From positions 3,041,296 through 3,105,295 of the forward strand of contig OX637292.1 in assembly GCA_951799445.1 (NCBI GenBank): DNA of 64,000 nucleotides. Reading direction: 5' to 3'. The position numbers and the translations under genes were made by a program. Below the pieces are notes generated by a model, which was not told the origin of the DNA, did not search any database, and saw only the letters and a list, made by a program, of their open reading frames with translations. Positions 25,970 through 38,386 of the stretch are shown piece after piece. How positions within the stretch are numbered: position 1 is the first letter of the stretch; each line of letters begins with the position of its first letter. Origin of the DNA: Pseudisothecium myosuroides. Lineage: Eukaryota; Streptophyta; Bryopsida; Hypnales; Lembophyllaceae.

Positions 25970-26923
25970 TTAACCCCTAAAGGACCGGCATGTGTTTTTT
26001 GCCCGAGGTTTTTTGGCCGTATAGAAATTTTGGGCAACTCCGTGTGACTAGAGATTTCTATATTTTAAACTGAAATTTTAATAGAAGGTGGGCGCGAGGA
26101 ATATCTTTCATATGCACTAAATTTCAGCACATTTGGAAATAGGAGTCAAAAGTTATGGCCAAATATGTTACTTTTTTTCGTAACTGGGCAGTCCGGGCAG
26201 CAAGAAAAATTTGGCAAAAATTTGATTTTTTTTTTTAATATTTTTTTTCTTGTAGATTATATTTTTGTCTATCTGGAAAGCTTTGATTCATTTCATTTGG
26301 ATTTGTTATGAAAAAGTTATGAACATTCTTGTTTTTCGGGCAGTTAGAGCATCTTCTTGAAAAAAATAACTTGTAGGATTCATTTCTAAATGCTATTTTT
26401 GCATTTTTTTTTTAAAAATAATTCTCATGATTTAGTTTATTTGCTAGAACAATCTCACCATTGGGATTAGTGTATTTTAATTCCATCTAAAATAAATTAA
26501 TGTTTTAGATTTTCCTTCTATCTCGACCTACTTCTACTTAATAAATTTTTTAGGAATGATAATTAAGTTTTTTTGAATATTTTTTTTTCCCCTAGACTCT
26601 CAACTCAATTCTCCACTATAAAGATTTGAAGCACAAAACTCTGTAGTGCAAAAATTTTAAGTTAAAAATGTTTAAAGTCAAAAAATCTAGTCTCGCAATG
26701 TGCTGAAATACTTGTTTTTTCCACTTTAAACGCAGATATCTTGCAATCTGAGCGGTCAAAAATTCTGAAATTTTTTCCACATGTTCTCATACTAGTTAGG
26801 TATAAGATCCTATGGTTAGATGTGAAAAAAAAACATTTTTCATTTTTATTTACTCCTTGCTATAGAAATGGCAGTTTTGATGGTTTTTTGGCAGAAAAAA
26901 AGCCTTGGGCCTTTAGGGGTTAA
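25970..26923. mobile_element. piggyBac-like TTAA-bounded element, subfamily A, reverse orientation
   Basis: TTAA on both sides; the left tip is CCCCTAAAGGACCGGCATG and the right tip, read inward, is CCCCTAAAGGCCCAAGGC. It is the inverted homologue of 21865-22806 and 50899-51787, sharing the GATATTCCTCG/CGAGGAATATCTTTCA block with the 51.6-kb copy. About 954 bp, no coding capacity. Confidence 0.82.
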
Positions 26924-28780
26924 TTTCGATAATGGCATGATGGTCATTGCTATGCTTGTTAGTAAAGCTAAAAGGATGTTTTTTCCTAGCCATACCAATG
27001 TAAATGGTTTCTCTCTAGGCCCAAAGGTTCATACATATAGAGCTAATGGATTTACCAATGAAAGACTAGAGTCTATTTTGGTTGTACTTATAATCAATAC
27101 TTTGAATTTTCATTGTTAATCTATTCATGGTTAAATTAAATCTATACTAAGAGAATTGAGAACTCTCTTTCAATACTTAATCCCTAAAGGATTGAATTTG
27201 GAAATTTAGATGACAGAAACATATTCTCCAAATATAAAATCCTCATTTTTCATTCATTGAAATTTTTATAGAATTTTGTGGTAGTTCTCTTACATACATT
27301 TGCACGATATAGATTTTTAGAGCTTTTCTTTGAAAATAATCTATTGTTCAAGGTGAACAAGTATGTTTGACCTCACAAGGTAATTTTTATAGTTAGTCAA
27401 AATATGACTCTTGAAAAATGACCTAAATAAATATACAAAATAAAATAAAAATCACAAAACGTAACTGTAGTTAATACATACATTTTGAACTCAAAGAATT
27501 TTTTTTGTTCAAAATTGCACATAATCAACCTTCAAACAATTTTAGAAGGATTTTTATTTTAAATTTCAATTTTAATTGGAAAGCATTGGTATGTGAAGCA
27601 ATTGATCTAATTATATAGGTATTATCTAAGGGTCATGTTTTACAAATTCTATTTTAAATGCATCATTCTATTATTCTAATTTTTATTTTATAACACATTT
27701 TTACAATTTTAGAAATTTATACTCCCCTTAGATCCTAATGGGGTTAGTTTTTCATGTCTACGTGTCATCAAATACCATATAAAACTAGAGCATTATGCAA
27801 AAGATTTCTTCTTCTTCTTTGAACTGACCACATAATCTTATGCTACATTTATATGAATGCAACTGTAAGAAATTCCTCAAAGAAATTCCACATGCATTGC
27901 ATGGTATTAAGTTTGAAGTGTAGTATAAATTTCTTTTGTACTCTGCCCAATAATATCAATTGTCTTTGACTCACTTTCCTGAAATTTTTGCACTATGAAC
28001 TCAAATTCTTTTAAAAGTATAATGAAGATCACGTTGTGTACTTTCCATCATATTTCAAGAGTAAAAGAGGTGTATAGCACTTACAAAAAATATGAGGAGG
28101 TTTAATAAATCACAATACACAAAAATTTACCAATTTTTTTGAACTAATACTATTTTTAGACCTCACTAATCCAAAAAATTGTAATTCATGTCCTTTTCAT
28201 GGACATTGCAAAACAAGACAAAAATATTTATTTTAATGAATTCAATCAAAGGATCTTTTAGGTATTTTAATAAGTAAATCATCCTAGACTTTAAAGCGAG
28301 AGCAATTGACTTGTCACCAAACTCAAAGTTATTTGATTTAGTGAAATGAACAAGAATGTGTGATTATTGTGCATCCCAATATAATGTGGATTACAAAAAA
28401 TTTAAATCAAACAAAATTTCTTCACTTGTTGAGAATTTTGTCTAAATATGTATTTTTCAAAAGTGAAAACTAACTTCTTTATAATTATTATTCACTATAG
28501 CAACTATACATTTTGGTGCATAATAACTGAGGTTACAACACTTAACTGTGTCATGTTTGTAAAACCACCCCATCTAAATTCTTGCCTTAAATGTATAGCC
28601 TTCATACACAAGAGTTGAGAGTCAATTTTAGGTACACTTATTTTCAGAACTTTGTAAGTTCATAGTTTATTCATACAAAGTTTTTAAAATGTATTTTAAA
28701 GAATTTTATCTTTTCCTTACAACTATCAACAAGAGTTTCAATAGTTGAATGAGAACAGTCCAAGACGACCCTAAACTATC
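26924..28780. other. AT-rich intergenic DNA, possible old TTAA element
   Basis: A pair of weak ends, TTAATCCCTAAAGGATTG at 27174 and GATCCTAATGGGGTTAG near 27732-27748, may be a decayed TTAA element. No gene was recognised. Confidence 0.3.
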
Positions 28781-28783
28781 AGA

Positions 28784-28935
28784 TGATGGTGGAGGAGTAT
28801 CCCTTCCGAATGGTGTGGTTGTAGGTTTGATACCTGGAGGCGACAAGTTTGTCCCTGTGTGAAATCAAAGCCTTTGTACCTGATGGAACCCCTTGTAGTG
28901 TGTTTTCTCAACATGCTTGTTTCAAAAAAAATTGG
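28784..28935 (+). mobile_element. tRNA-derived SINE, copy 1
   Basis: Homologous over about 130 bp to the SINE at 52.5 kb. A good pol III B box, GGTTTGATACC, lies at 28824-28834. A plausible A box, TGGTGGAGGAG, lies at 28787-28797, giving normal A-B spacing. The end is A-rich (about 28921-28930). The 3' part was later duplicated in tandem (28890-29131). Confidence 0.7.
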
Positions 28936-29131
28936 TTGAATGAGAAGAACCATGCTCAAACCTTTATTCATGTACATTTAGATATTGCTATCTTAACCTT
29001 GTAACATCAACCCCTGTAGTGTGTTTTCTCAACATGCTTGTTTCAAAAAAAATTAGTTGAATGAGAAGAACCATGCTCAAACCTTTATTCATGTACATTT
29101 AGATATTGCTATCTTAACCATGTTACATCAA
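28890..29131. repeat. 121-bp tandem duplication
   Basis: Copies 28890-29010 and 29011-29131 are nearly identical: only a few differences, such as AACCTTGTAACATC against AACCATGTTACATC. The unit includes the 3' end of the SINE, so the duplication followed SINE insertion. High identity suggests it is recent. Confidence 0.9.
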
Positions 29132-29279
29132 TGCAAACACTAAGTGTTTGATGAATGATAATGAATTCTTCTTTGTAAAACAAAAGTGCAGACGTTAATT
29201 TGTGGAAATTTTGTGTAAAAAAGGGAAATCTTACACAATAGTTTGACCTCTAATGACTGCTCTATGTGTTTTTTAAGCA

Positions 29280-29640
29280 AATGATGTACACGATATCCAA
29301 AAGGATGATTTCCATGGTGACATGCCCGATGTTTCAGGGTTAATCTCAATGTTTGGGAAGAAATTTTAGCCCAACTAATTAATATCTGTGGTTTTGTATT
29401 TAAAAACAATTTTTCATTGATAATCTTGAAGTATTCCTTGTAGTTTTATTTAAAATAGAATTTCTTTTGAAATAGTGACCGGCTATTTGCCTAAAGTTTT
29501 GATTCTCAATTGGCAATTAGGGAAAATCAACCGGCTCGTAATACACTTTGTCGATTTTCCTCGTTCATAGATTAATCTCATAGCAAAACAGTGCTGGTAT
29601 TCACTTTTCTTTTAGGCGGGACAAGTTATTCATCTTGAAC
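29280..29640. repeat. Family E repeat, uninterrupted copy
   Basis: Homologous to 38.26-39.42 kb, sharing GAAATTT-AGCCCAAC, a TTGTAGTTTTATTT block and AATAGAATTT downstream. Here TTTATTTAAAATAG is continuous, while at 38387 the same point carries an 0.9-kb TTAA element. Confidence 0.7.
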
Positions 29641-29659
29641 CAATGAAAGTGCTTCAAGT

Positions 29660-30165
29660 GGGAGACCTCCTAAATTGGCCGGGGTAAACTGACCTCCTTG
29701 CTTGTTCTCCTGAAAACCCCAATTTTTTCCCACGGGCGAATGTTGAAAAAAAGCCCCCCTATTTTGTATTGCATTGATCTATCGTATACACCTCTACTAT
29801 CTAATTCAGAGCTTTTGATTGCAAATATGAATTCCAAATTTCCAAATTTTATGATCAATGCATGGCAAATAAATAGTTCCTGTGTTTTCCAAGGGATGAC
29901 CAAGCAAGGAGTCAGTTCACCCTGACCTCCTAAATCTGACCGGGGTGGACTGACCCCCTCGTTTGGCCCCTCGGAAATATGTTGATTTCTTTTAATTTTC
30001 CATGCATGATAGAAATTGCAAATTTTGAACTCATATATGCAATTAGAGCCTCCAAGTTAGCTAGGAGATGTATAGAAGGTAAATTAAGCAAGCACAAAAT
30101 AGGGATTTTTTTTCTTCTCGCTTGCACACCTAGAATGACTTGGAAGGGGCTAGTTCACCTTGACC
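29660..30165. repeat. Two adjacent terminal-inverted-repeat elements, in opposite orientation
   Basis: Element 1 (about 29683-29925) has ends GGTAAACTGACCTCCTTGC and its inverse in GCAAGGAGTCAGTTCACC. Element 2 (about 29943-30163) has ends GGTGGACTGACCCCCTCG and GGGGCTAGTTCACC. A direct copy of GACCTCCTAAAT-GACCGGGGT precedes both. The interiors are inverted relatives, and about 45.04-45.17 kb holds another copy of the interior. Confidence 0.65.
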
Positions 30166-30513
30166 CTAACGTAGAAACATCCATTAGCGTCCCTGTTCCC
30201 ATTCATGTACTTTAGATTGTCACTAAATCTATCCCTAGACTTCTCATGCATGTGTCCTTGAAATGCTTAACTCTGATTCACTAACGCATATTTAACTTTG
30301 ATTTGTTAACTATTGTTTTTTTGCAAATTTTAGTTTAGGATCCACCTATGTGACAGTTTCAGTGGTCCAGGGAGTCATTACTTTGAAAAATCATAGAAAT
30401 TACATACTACATTTGATTTATTTATTTATTTTTGAATATTCATGATTTTCACTTGCTAATACTATAAAAAAATTATTTTTAGGAAAAGGTAACTCCAAAT
30501 ATGTTGAATTGGT

Positions 30514-30834
30514 AATAAGGTAGGAGGCTTGAACTCCGACAGGGCATTTTGAACTGAACATGCCACAAAGGTACATTTTGCTTTCTTCCATTTACCAAAT
30601 GTACACAGGATGTACATTCTAAGAGGTGGTCGCTTATAGAGCCCTATGGCTTTTCAACTTCAAAATTTCATAACTAATTCCACAAAGCTCCAAAAAATAT
30701 GAAACAACTTGTGTTAGATGCCATTTCCTCTTGTCTTTCAAGGAAAATTTACTGAAAAATATTTCAAGGTGTTTTACCTCCCCAAAATTCAGTTTCAGTG
30801 CTTAGATGGTCGCTTTAGGGACCTCCTACCTTAT
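30514..30834. mobile_element. AGGTAGGAGG-type MITE, family B, intact
   Basis: Bounded by TA, with tips AGGTAGGAGG and CCTCCTACCT. About 320 bp. It is the inverted homologue of 46152-47271 and lacks the insertion found there, so it provides the empty site for that insertion. Shared blocks: CAAAATGTAC, AAAAAATATGAAAC, TTGTCTTTCAAGGAAAATT. Confidence 0.85.
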
Positions 30835-33362
30835 TGACGGTTTGGGGTGCTTCCACCCTAATTAAATCCTGTCTGTATTTGACCCAAGGTGTCTGGAAAT
30901 TTACCAATACTGCCACGTGGCCACCTGCTCCAGGTGCACAACTGCATAAATGGCTTTCAGCCAATACTCTGCTGTCCAGTATTTGAGGGTCCAGTCCAAT
31001 CCAGTGTGGGTATGCTTCAGTAGCCAGTTGAAGGCATTTCCAAATCAGATGCGGCATTGTTCGGTTGTGTACCCCTGTCAAAGGTGCCATCTACAGTACA
31101 GTTGACAGGCTCCCTCTCTGAACTCATCAGTCCTAAACTTGGTGTCCTAAACTTCCTTTTCACCAAATTGGCTTATTAAGGGGGGGGGGTCCAGTTTTGT
31201 TGAATTAATGAGATCCCAATTTTGGGTGCCAAAAGAAAAACAGTTGGTAGGGTTCGGAAGTGAGGGCACATTGGAAGTTTGGAAGCCCGAGATCAGGGAG
31301 CCCAGTCCTATTTTCAGCTAAGAAAAAAGGGGGTGGGGTGGGGGGTTCAATCTGAATTCTGAAATGCCAATCACGTGTTACCGTTTTGTCCTTATTAGTT
31401 TGGGACTGCCTGTGTTGATTTTCAAGGACCCACATCCGGAGTAGCTCATGGACTCCACTTTGGAGTGAACTATAAGTTAGTGTTACAGAGTGGCTCCCTC
31501 CAGCGTTCTCATTAGGGGTTGTCACGCCTTCTCAGAGAAACATAAATCTATGAAGTCGGAGAAATAAGCAAGAGAAAAGAGGACCCAATGGTGAGTCGTT
31601 CCACTTGAAGAAGGTGTGACGCCCCTTTATGCTGTTTGAAGCAATTCTCAGAGAATGTGTTACTTGCAAAGCTGGCTGGGAGCTCTGCAAGCCACGCACA
31701 ACCAACGAAACTAAAAAAATTCCTCAAGAAATTTTTCTCCGAGAATGTTTCTTCACCTTCAGAGGAGGAGAAACGACACTCTAAATTCTCAAAAAATTGG
31801 AGCTCCGCCTACCACAAATTGCCAACGAGAACACGTGCACATTCTCTGAGAATTGCAACCGTGGTGAAGGAAGTGTGACTATCCCTATTAGGGATAGTGA
31901 CACCTTCATCACCAAGTAGATTTCACAAAAGAATGAGAAGTTGGTGAGAGAAAATAGGAGCCCATGGGGAGCAATTCCGGGGGAAGAAGGCGCAACACCC
32001 CTTTTGTGTCGTGTGGAGGATTTCTACGAATAATGGATTCAATTGTGACTATAAATACATAAGCCAGCTTGCAAATCGCAGGTGTCACTTGTGATGCGGT
32101 GGAACTATAGAGCGCATGGAGTGCAAGAGAATATACTTTTATGAAGAAATCTTCTTCACGTCCATTATTCACCTCCGGAAGAGAATAATGGACGTGAATA
32201 AGATTTTGTAGAACAAGAATATTCTGCCACTGAGAGCCAACAGGAAGCCGCCTTGTGTCCATTCTTTGAAGAATGGGTGTGTAGTGAAGAAGGTGTGACT
32301 AGCCTTTACTGTAGAAGTATTTGGGAAATTTTTGGAGCTTCTCCAGTTGATTTCTTCCTTCCACAAAAATGGACTAGGCTTTTTTCAATGGTCACCGGTT
32401 GCATCCTCTCAGTCACAAGAAGTACCAATTTATTTCCTGCAATATTAATTTCTCACGTGCCAATTTCCTGCAAAATGATATTGGCACCCGTATTGGCACC
32501 GACTAAATTGTTAGATTTCGAATTGAAAATACTAATTGATATTGCATCCTTATTAGGAATTGAACTTGGCAAAGCCCTTCACTATTTGAAGGCCAAGGAC
32601 GCTCTCAACTCACCTAAGATGAAGTTGAGAATAGTAGTGAAAAGTTTAGATGAAATCAAAAGAGTTTAGGAATCAGAGTTTTCACCTTCTTCCAATGGTT
32701 CTTCTACTACCTCTATAAAATATTGCTCATAATTGGTATGTAAATAAAAAGCTTGTAAGATAAATGCTTATGGACATTAGAACACAAAGCACAACTAATT
32801 TTATCTAATCCTCAAAGGAAAAGGGACTCATTATTTGAAAATGACCAATTTAACTCACTCATAATATGAAAATTATAATTCAATTGAGGCTATATTCATG
32901 CTACCAAAATCAATGAAGAATATAGTTTGTGTAGGTTCAACCAAAGAATTTGAGAAAACAAAGTCAACTTACTATCTACTCAAATTTCTACCAACAAAAA
33001 TGTATCCCAATTGGGCCTCTTTGATATATTTTTCAAGGGGCTAGAGGTTCAAGTTGAGATTCTAAGCATGATTTATACACAAAACCTAGATTGTCACAAC
33101 ATGGATTGGATGTATTATAGATTGAGTCATAGATCAAAGCTATGGAATTGCACAAGCATTTTTATAATGCATTTTACCCTGTTATCTAAATCCCTTAGAA
33201 TCGCCCAAGTTGTTGAATCCTTGAGTTTGATACCGTATCCTACAAGACTAATACCCAGATATGACGCTCACCTTGCTTGGATATTAGCTAGTGAATATTA
33301 TCCCATGTCAGCTAAAATTGCCAAGTATTGAGACTAAAGAGGTAGGTAAAATATCCTCCAAT
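30835..33362. other. Intergenic DNA with diverged repeats, no recognised gene
   Basis: Related stretches at about 31510-31630 and 31885-32005 share GAGAAAA-AGGA-CCCA-GG and GAAGAAGG(T/C)G patterns. A short inverted repeat built on CTTCACGTCCATTATT lies at 32154-32204. The plus-strand open frames 32253-32669 and 33011-33331 show no known domain. A ten-base G run occurs near 31181. Confidence 0.4.
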
Positions 33363-33444
33363 CATTAGAAGAAATTTGAGGCCTCCAAAGGGCCGTTTCA
33401 GGGCTCTTCCCGTTGCTGGGAACAATCTATATATAAAAATAATT

Positions 33445-33475
<31 letters not shown>

Positions 33476-33645
33476 AAAATAATATATATATATATATAAT
33501 TTTAAAATATTTAAAATATTATTTTTTATTATTTTTTGATGTAGCACAGTCACGACCACATCAGATTACTATTCTCAGGGCGTTCCCAAAGTTCCCAGGG
33601 CCCAGGAACTCGCAATCTCTTATTGCCCCCAAATTTCTTCTAATG
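33363..33645. repeat. Foldback element with AT-rich centre
   Basis: A 15-16 base inverted repeat, CATTAGAAGAAATTTG, is at 33363 and ends at 33645. Inner GC-richer arms include GGGAAC/GTTCCC blocks. The centre is a simple AT tract (33430-33540) including a TA run. Probably a short non-autonomous transposon; the superfamily is not clear. Confidence 0.6.
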
Positions 33646-36024
33646 CTTTTTGGAGCACCGGTTGATTTCTAGCCCTACCAATTTCCTTCTAGTTTTGCAT
33701 CTTTTGTTTTTAAAATGCAACCGGGGGTTTTCCCACTTCCATATGCTAATTTTGAACTAGCCGACGATTTTTCCTACTCAATGCCTTGTGGGGCATCACC
33801 AAAAGATAGATTTCAATAACCAAGATTTATGAACATTAAAGATGTTCAAAATTGTCCTTTCAATTATAAGCTAGTTTAGATATTTATGTAAATAAGTAAA
33901 AAATGCTGAGAAATTATTGTGGTCCAAACAAATAGGACTAAAGCGTAAAGAATATTTCCTCCATCCAATAATACTAGTCCATTTTGTTTTTTTCATTTGT
34001 CCCAAATTACTTGTCCACTTAAGCAATGTACTTCAGACACGCTTTTAGGATTGAAGATGATTCCTTTTGTTTTTGACATTAAGTCCTACATGATGGGGGG
34101 TATTTATTAGAAAAAAGAGATGTCAAAAACTACCATTTGAGGATGTACTGACCAAAAGTTTTATTTATATTTTTAACTTCCACCATACAAAAGTTTTTTA
34201 GATCATTTTAAAAGTGTGGAAAAAGTTTTAGATCATTTCACAACATGGATTGCAAGATTATAATATTTGAAGCTTGAATTTAAAAAAAATTCACCCCTCT
34301 CTAACTGGGATGGAAGACTTTGAGCCCTGATGGAATGTGATTTGTACAAGAAGTTAAGTAAATAATTTTTTCAATAGTACATCTTATTAGGTATATTCAT
34401 GTAAAATTTTAGAAGCAAATGAAGGGTCTAATATACTCTAATTGGTACTCTAATACAAGTATATCCTATGATTGGACAATACACTAGCCATTTTTTTTAA
34501 CTATTTCTTATGCATGCATTGAGGATTTTTTGGGAAAAAAATTGCAATGGTAAAAATACATGTCCAATTGCCTTTTATAAATATCAATTTTTTCACTGAG
34601 ACAAAAAAACTACTTCAACAATTACGTTAATTTTTCCTTCCCTCATTCCAAGCCTCAAGGTGTATATATCCACCCTTTGGTCAGTGCAAAAATTTAGACT
34701 ATTTGGTTTCACAATGTTTTGTTACAATAGAACAACAAATTCAAGAAATTTTCACATGTATTTTGGTCAACTCATTTATCAATAAAAACACACATGATAT
34801 AGGTGGTCAATGCAAAAATGTATAGTTTCACATTGTTGTACATAGGGGGACTTCTATTGTCCTTTTGGATTAATTTCTATTGTGGTTCTTTGGAGTCCCT
34901 AGACACGTTGCAATGGCAATCTAAAAGCATCCCTTCAAATGGAGGAATAATAAACAAACCTCTGCCTATGTGGATCTAAATCACATGGGAGTGTTCTTGA
35001 AAGTTATAAAGCAGTGACTATTCAACCTAATTCCACCCCCTTTGAACCCCAATTCCTTTCTTTTTACACTTTGAACTACATTAAAATGGAAAGAGAGCGC
35101 AATTGGCCCCATCAATAGGTTGCCATTTTGGTTTGGATGCCATTTGGGGTATACATACCTTGCAAAGCTTCATGGAATTCAATGCAACAATGCCTTTCCT
35201 TCTTTCTTAAATGTCCTCCTATCACCATCAGACCAATTGGTATTAGTCTCAATGTCATGGGCCATGCTAATGAACATAATTAAATGTTGTTGGAGAATAA
35301 GGTATTTATACCTAAAATGGACCATTCCTCAAAATCGACCCCTATTTTTGAACTGAAAATAAATTGGGAGGAAACCGAAAATGGTGCACATTAAAAGACA
35401 AATGTAAGATGGAGTTAAGGCCCATTTTGAGTATTGTGCAACTCTATTAATATAACTATGGAGGTGGCAATCCCACAAGTGATCCATTTTGTGTACACTT
35501 TCCTTTGGTTTAATTTCTTTGTGTGCATCAAATTGATTTTGGCATCACCTAGATTAAACTTTTAGCACCCTACACCTTGTATCTCTGAAAATTCGTAACT
35601 AATTCACGATGTGTCCAAAAATTATAGAACCACTTGCCATTTTGATTCCTAGTCCTTCACCTATGTACAGAAATTGTCATTCAGTTTCTAGAGCATATTG
35701 TCATGCCACAGAGCTTAACTGTGCGATTTTAGATGTACTTACGGCTTATATTATAGTTTCATCCCAAACTCACACTTGCAATTCAAAAATTAGTCTTTAC
35801 ATAATACTTTGACTTTGGCCAAAATCAAAATTTATATAAAAACTGTCATTCAAACATACTTCTGTGCAGTGTGCACTCCCTGTCCCGCTCCTCTGTCCCT
35901 GGACAAGCTCTGTCCCCCAAGACCCTGCCCTTCCAACTCCTGACAAGAAAACTCCCCAAGACCACCCACCCATTCACCGACTCCAAACTGCCCAAGACCC
36001 CCTAGGCTACCCAAGACCCCTATC
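33646..36024. other. AT-rich intergenic DNA with one Stowaway-type end
   Basis: At 33955-34020, CCTCCATCCAATAATACTAG and TTTGTCCCAAATTACTTG resemble the right end of the element at 43464-44179; no partner end was found. Around 35870-36010 a GC-rich patch repeats CCCAAGACC several times. No gene was recognised. Confidence 0.4.
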
Positions 36025-36154
36025 ATAGGTATGTTCGCACTTGGTGTTGAAGGTGTTGTTACTGAAGGTCTTAAAAACAAATTTAGACCTACTTTTGGAC
36101 CAGATTCACATTCCAAACAACACTTGTAACACCAAGTGCAAACATACCTTAAAG
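36025..36154. mobile_element. Short hairpin MITE of the AGGTA group, about 130 bp
   Basis: The left arm TAGGTATGTTCGCACTTGGT pairs with the right arm ACCAAGTGCAAACATACCTT. TA lies at the right tip. It is small, nearly fully foldable and non-coding. Tips beginning AGGTA place it with the other TA-bounded elements. Confidence 0.7.
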
Positions 36155-36634
36155 TGATATGCCCACACACCCAAAAACACAAATACCATCAAAGACCATT
36201 CATCTAGAAGCTTTTCATTCACTCTGTTGGATTCTAAGCTAATTTTGTGTAAATCTGAACACACAGAGAAGGCAAGGTAGTTGCACATGAAATTTTTCTT
36301 TTTTTTGTAAAGATCATAACATTCAGTAGCAGTCAAGTGGGCTACCTTCCCCCCACCGGAATGGTGTGGTATATTCCACACCATTAGCAGCTAATATATA
36401 TACGTCAATTTTGTCAAAGAATTGAAGTAAGTCAGCTAGCTGCAATTGTACAAGGTACATTAAAAATTAATGGAAAACTAACGTTCTACATCCATTGAAA
36501 ACAATGAACCAAACGTTCCAAAACATAAAAAAATAAAAATAAAAACAATGAACCAAACGTTTAGCTTGCATTCATACAAAAACCAATTATACTTTGAGTT
36601 TACAAGTGTGAAGAGAAGCTACATATATACATTT

Positions 36635-37186
36635 TGGGTGGTAGGAGGTAAAACAACCCATGTGGGATATGTAAATTAGAGTGAGTAGAAGCCTCAATCA
36701 CTCATAATTAAGTCAAAAGTAGGAATTGTGTTTGAATTAAAATTTCAAACCTCATTTAGGCATAGTAGAATAACTTTTCTTGAAAAACTTTGAACAAAAA
36801 GAAGTTGTTAAATGAAGATAAGTTTCAACTCCAAAAATCTATTTGGGATTTTGAGTCTCCAATCAAAAGTTATGGACAAATTTCATAGAGGGGTTGGAAT
36901 GTACATTTTCTTTTAACATTTTTAAACATCCTCTCTAAATTATGTCTATAAGTTTTTATTGGAGGCTTAAAATATCAAACAAATTTTTGGAGATGAAATT
37001 CATCTTCATTAACAACTTTTTCTAGTTCAAAGTTTTTCGAGAAAAGTTATCCTACTATGCCTAAATGAGGTTTGAAATTTTAATTCAAACACAATTCCTA
37101 CTTTTGACTTAACTATAAATGGGTGAGAAACTAAAAAAACTAATTTACTTATCTCACATGGGTTGTTCTACCTCCTACCATCCCAT
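36635..37186. mobile_element. Long foldback MITE, about 550 bp
   Basis: The left arm begins GGTGGTAGGAGGTAAAACAA and the right arm is its inverse ending CCTCCTACCATCCC. Internal matching words include TTTGAATTAAAATTTCAAAC and its inverse, and AAAAACTTTGAAC and its inverse. A (TA)n microsatellite of about 26 bp abuts its right end (37186-37211). Confidence 0.82.
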
Positions 37187-38386
37187 ATATATATATATAT
37201 ATATATATATAAAGAGTTGTCTCTTACTTGAAAACCCAAAATAAGTTATCGATGGCAAATGATTAGATGGCACTAGTGAATTACTCATTGGATTCTTTGG
37301 ATTATTGGCAAACCATCTTTCTCTACAAATATTTGTTGATTTGTATGTTTGGTCTTAAAATTAACAAAAGAAAATGGAGCATATCATAATGTCTTGCCAT
37401 TATATTGGTACCAAAGCTTACATTAAGGATGTGAGGATGAATTTTGTGAATGAAGATTGAAGAGAGCAAAAGGCAACCTCTTTGAAGGCTATCGAATGTT
37501 AATATGTCTGTAGCATTTTGTATCTATTGTAACCTTGTACTTTCTTATTTTTCCTTCAGTTGATTGCAGTTAATAGCCATGTTCATTTGTTTTGCACTGA
37601 AGAAAACACATTGTACATTCACTACAGAATCAATTTATAGTGGTATGCATTAAAAAATCATTACCAAATCCTAAATGATTTAATTACTACCAAAAAGTAC
37701 TATTATTATGAAACAAGATGGAAGTATACTTCTAGAGCTTTGCAAATACTCTGAAACTGTTCAACTTGCATTTGAGCAATATCTATTTTTCAACGCAACA
37801 ATAATGTTGTAACCCATGACATTACTTTGCATTTTGAGCCCTTGGCAATAGTGTAGAATAATGGTTGCTTTGGGTCAAGTTATTTTAATGTAAAAAAATC
37901 TGTAAAACTAACAAATGTGTACAAGTCAATCTTTTGAACTTGAAAATTGAATGCATTTAGACAATAGAGTTATCGTAAATTATTAAAGTCGTAAAATGTC
38001 AATGTCCATTAGGTTCCTTTATGTTTTAGATTTCATTTGGATTTTTATTCAACTTTTAATTTTTTTGGAATGACAACAAGGTATGATTTGCACGCAATAT
38101 GATCACATGAATTGAGTGGCTTTATTTCTAAATCAAGGTTAAAGTTCCACCTTTGCAAATACTTAGATCAATAACAAATGTGCACCTCAATAGGTGCAAA
38201 AAAACATTTTTGGATCACCAATTATGTCCATGCTTGAATTTATGTACGAGTTGCAATGCCTCGCCTAGAAGCAAAGGATCTCAAGGTTCGGAGAGAAATT
38301 TGAGCCCAACCAGCTAGTATCTATAGTTTTTTTATTTAAAAAGGTTTTTTCAATAATAATCTTTGGCTATTCCGTTGTAGTTTTAT
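37187..38386. other. (TA)n microsatellite followed by unassigned AT-rich DNA
   Basis: The TA repeat occupies about 37186-37211. The rest contains no recognised gene; from about 38260 it is the left part of a family E repeat. Confidence 0.45.

Noticed and set aside
27174..27748. Possible extra TTAA element
   Set aside because: The ends align only loosely, TTAA is lost on the right, and no related interior was found.
32253..32669. 138-residue plus-strand frame
   Set aside because: No recognised family. It lies among diverged repeats, so chance or a decayed element is more likely.
33955..34085. Possible Stowaway-like element
   Set aside because: Only one end was recognised; no partner end within a reasonable distance.
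37186..37211. TA repeat as a regulatory site
   Set aside because: A plain dinucleotide microsatellite explains it.
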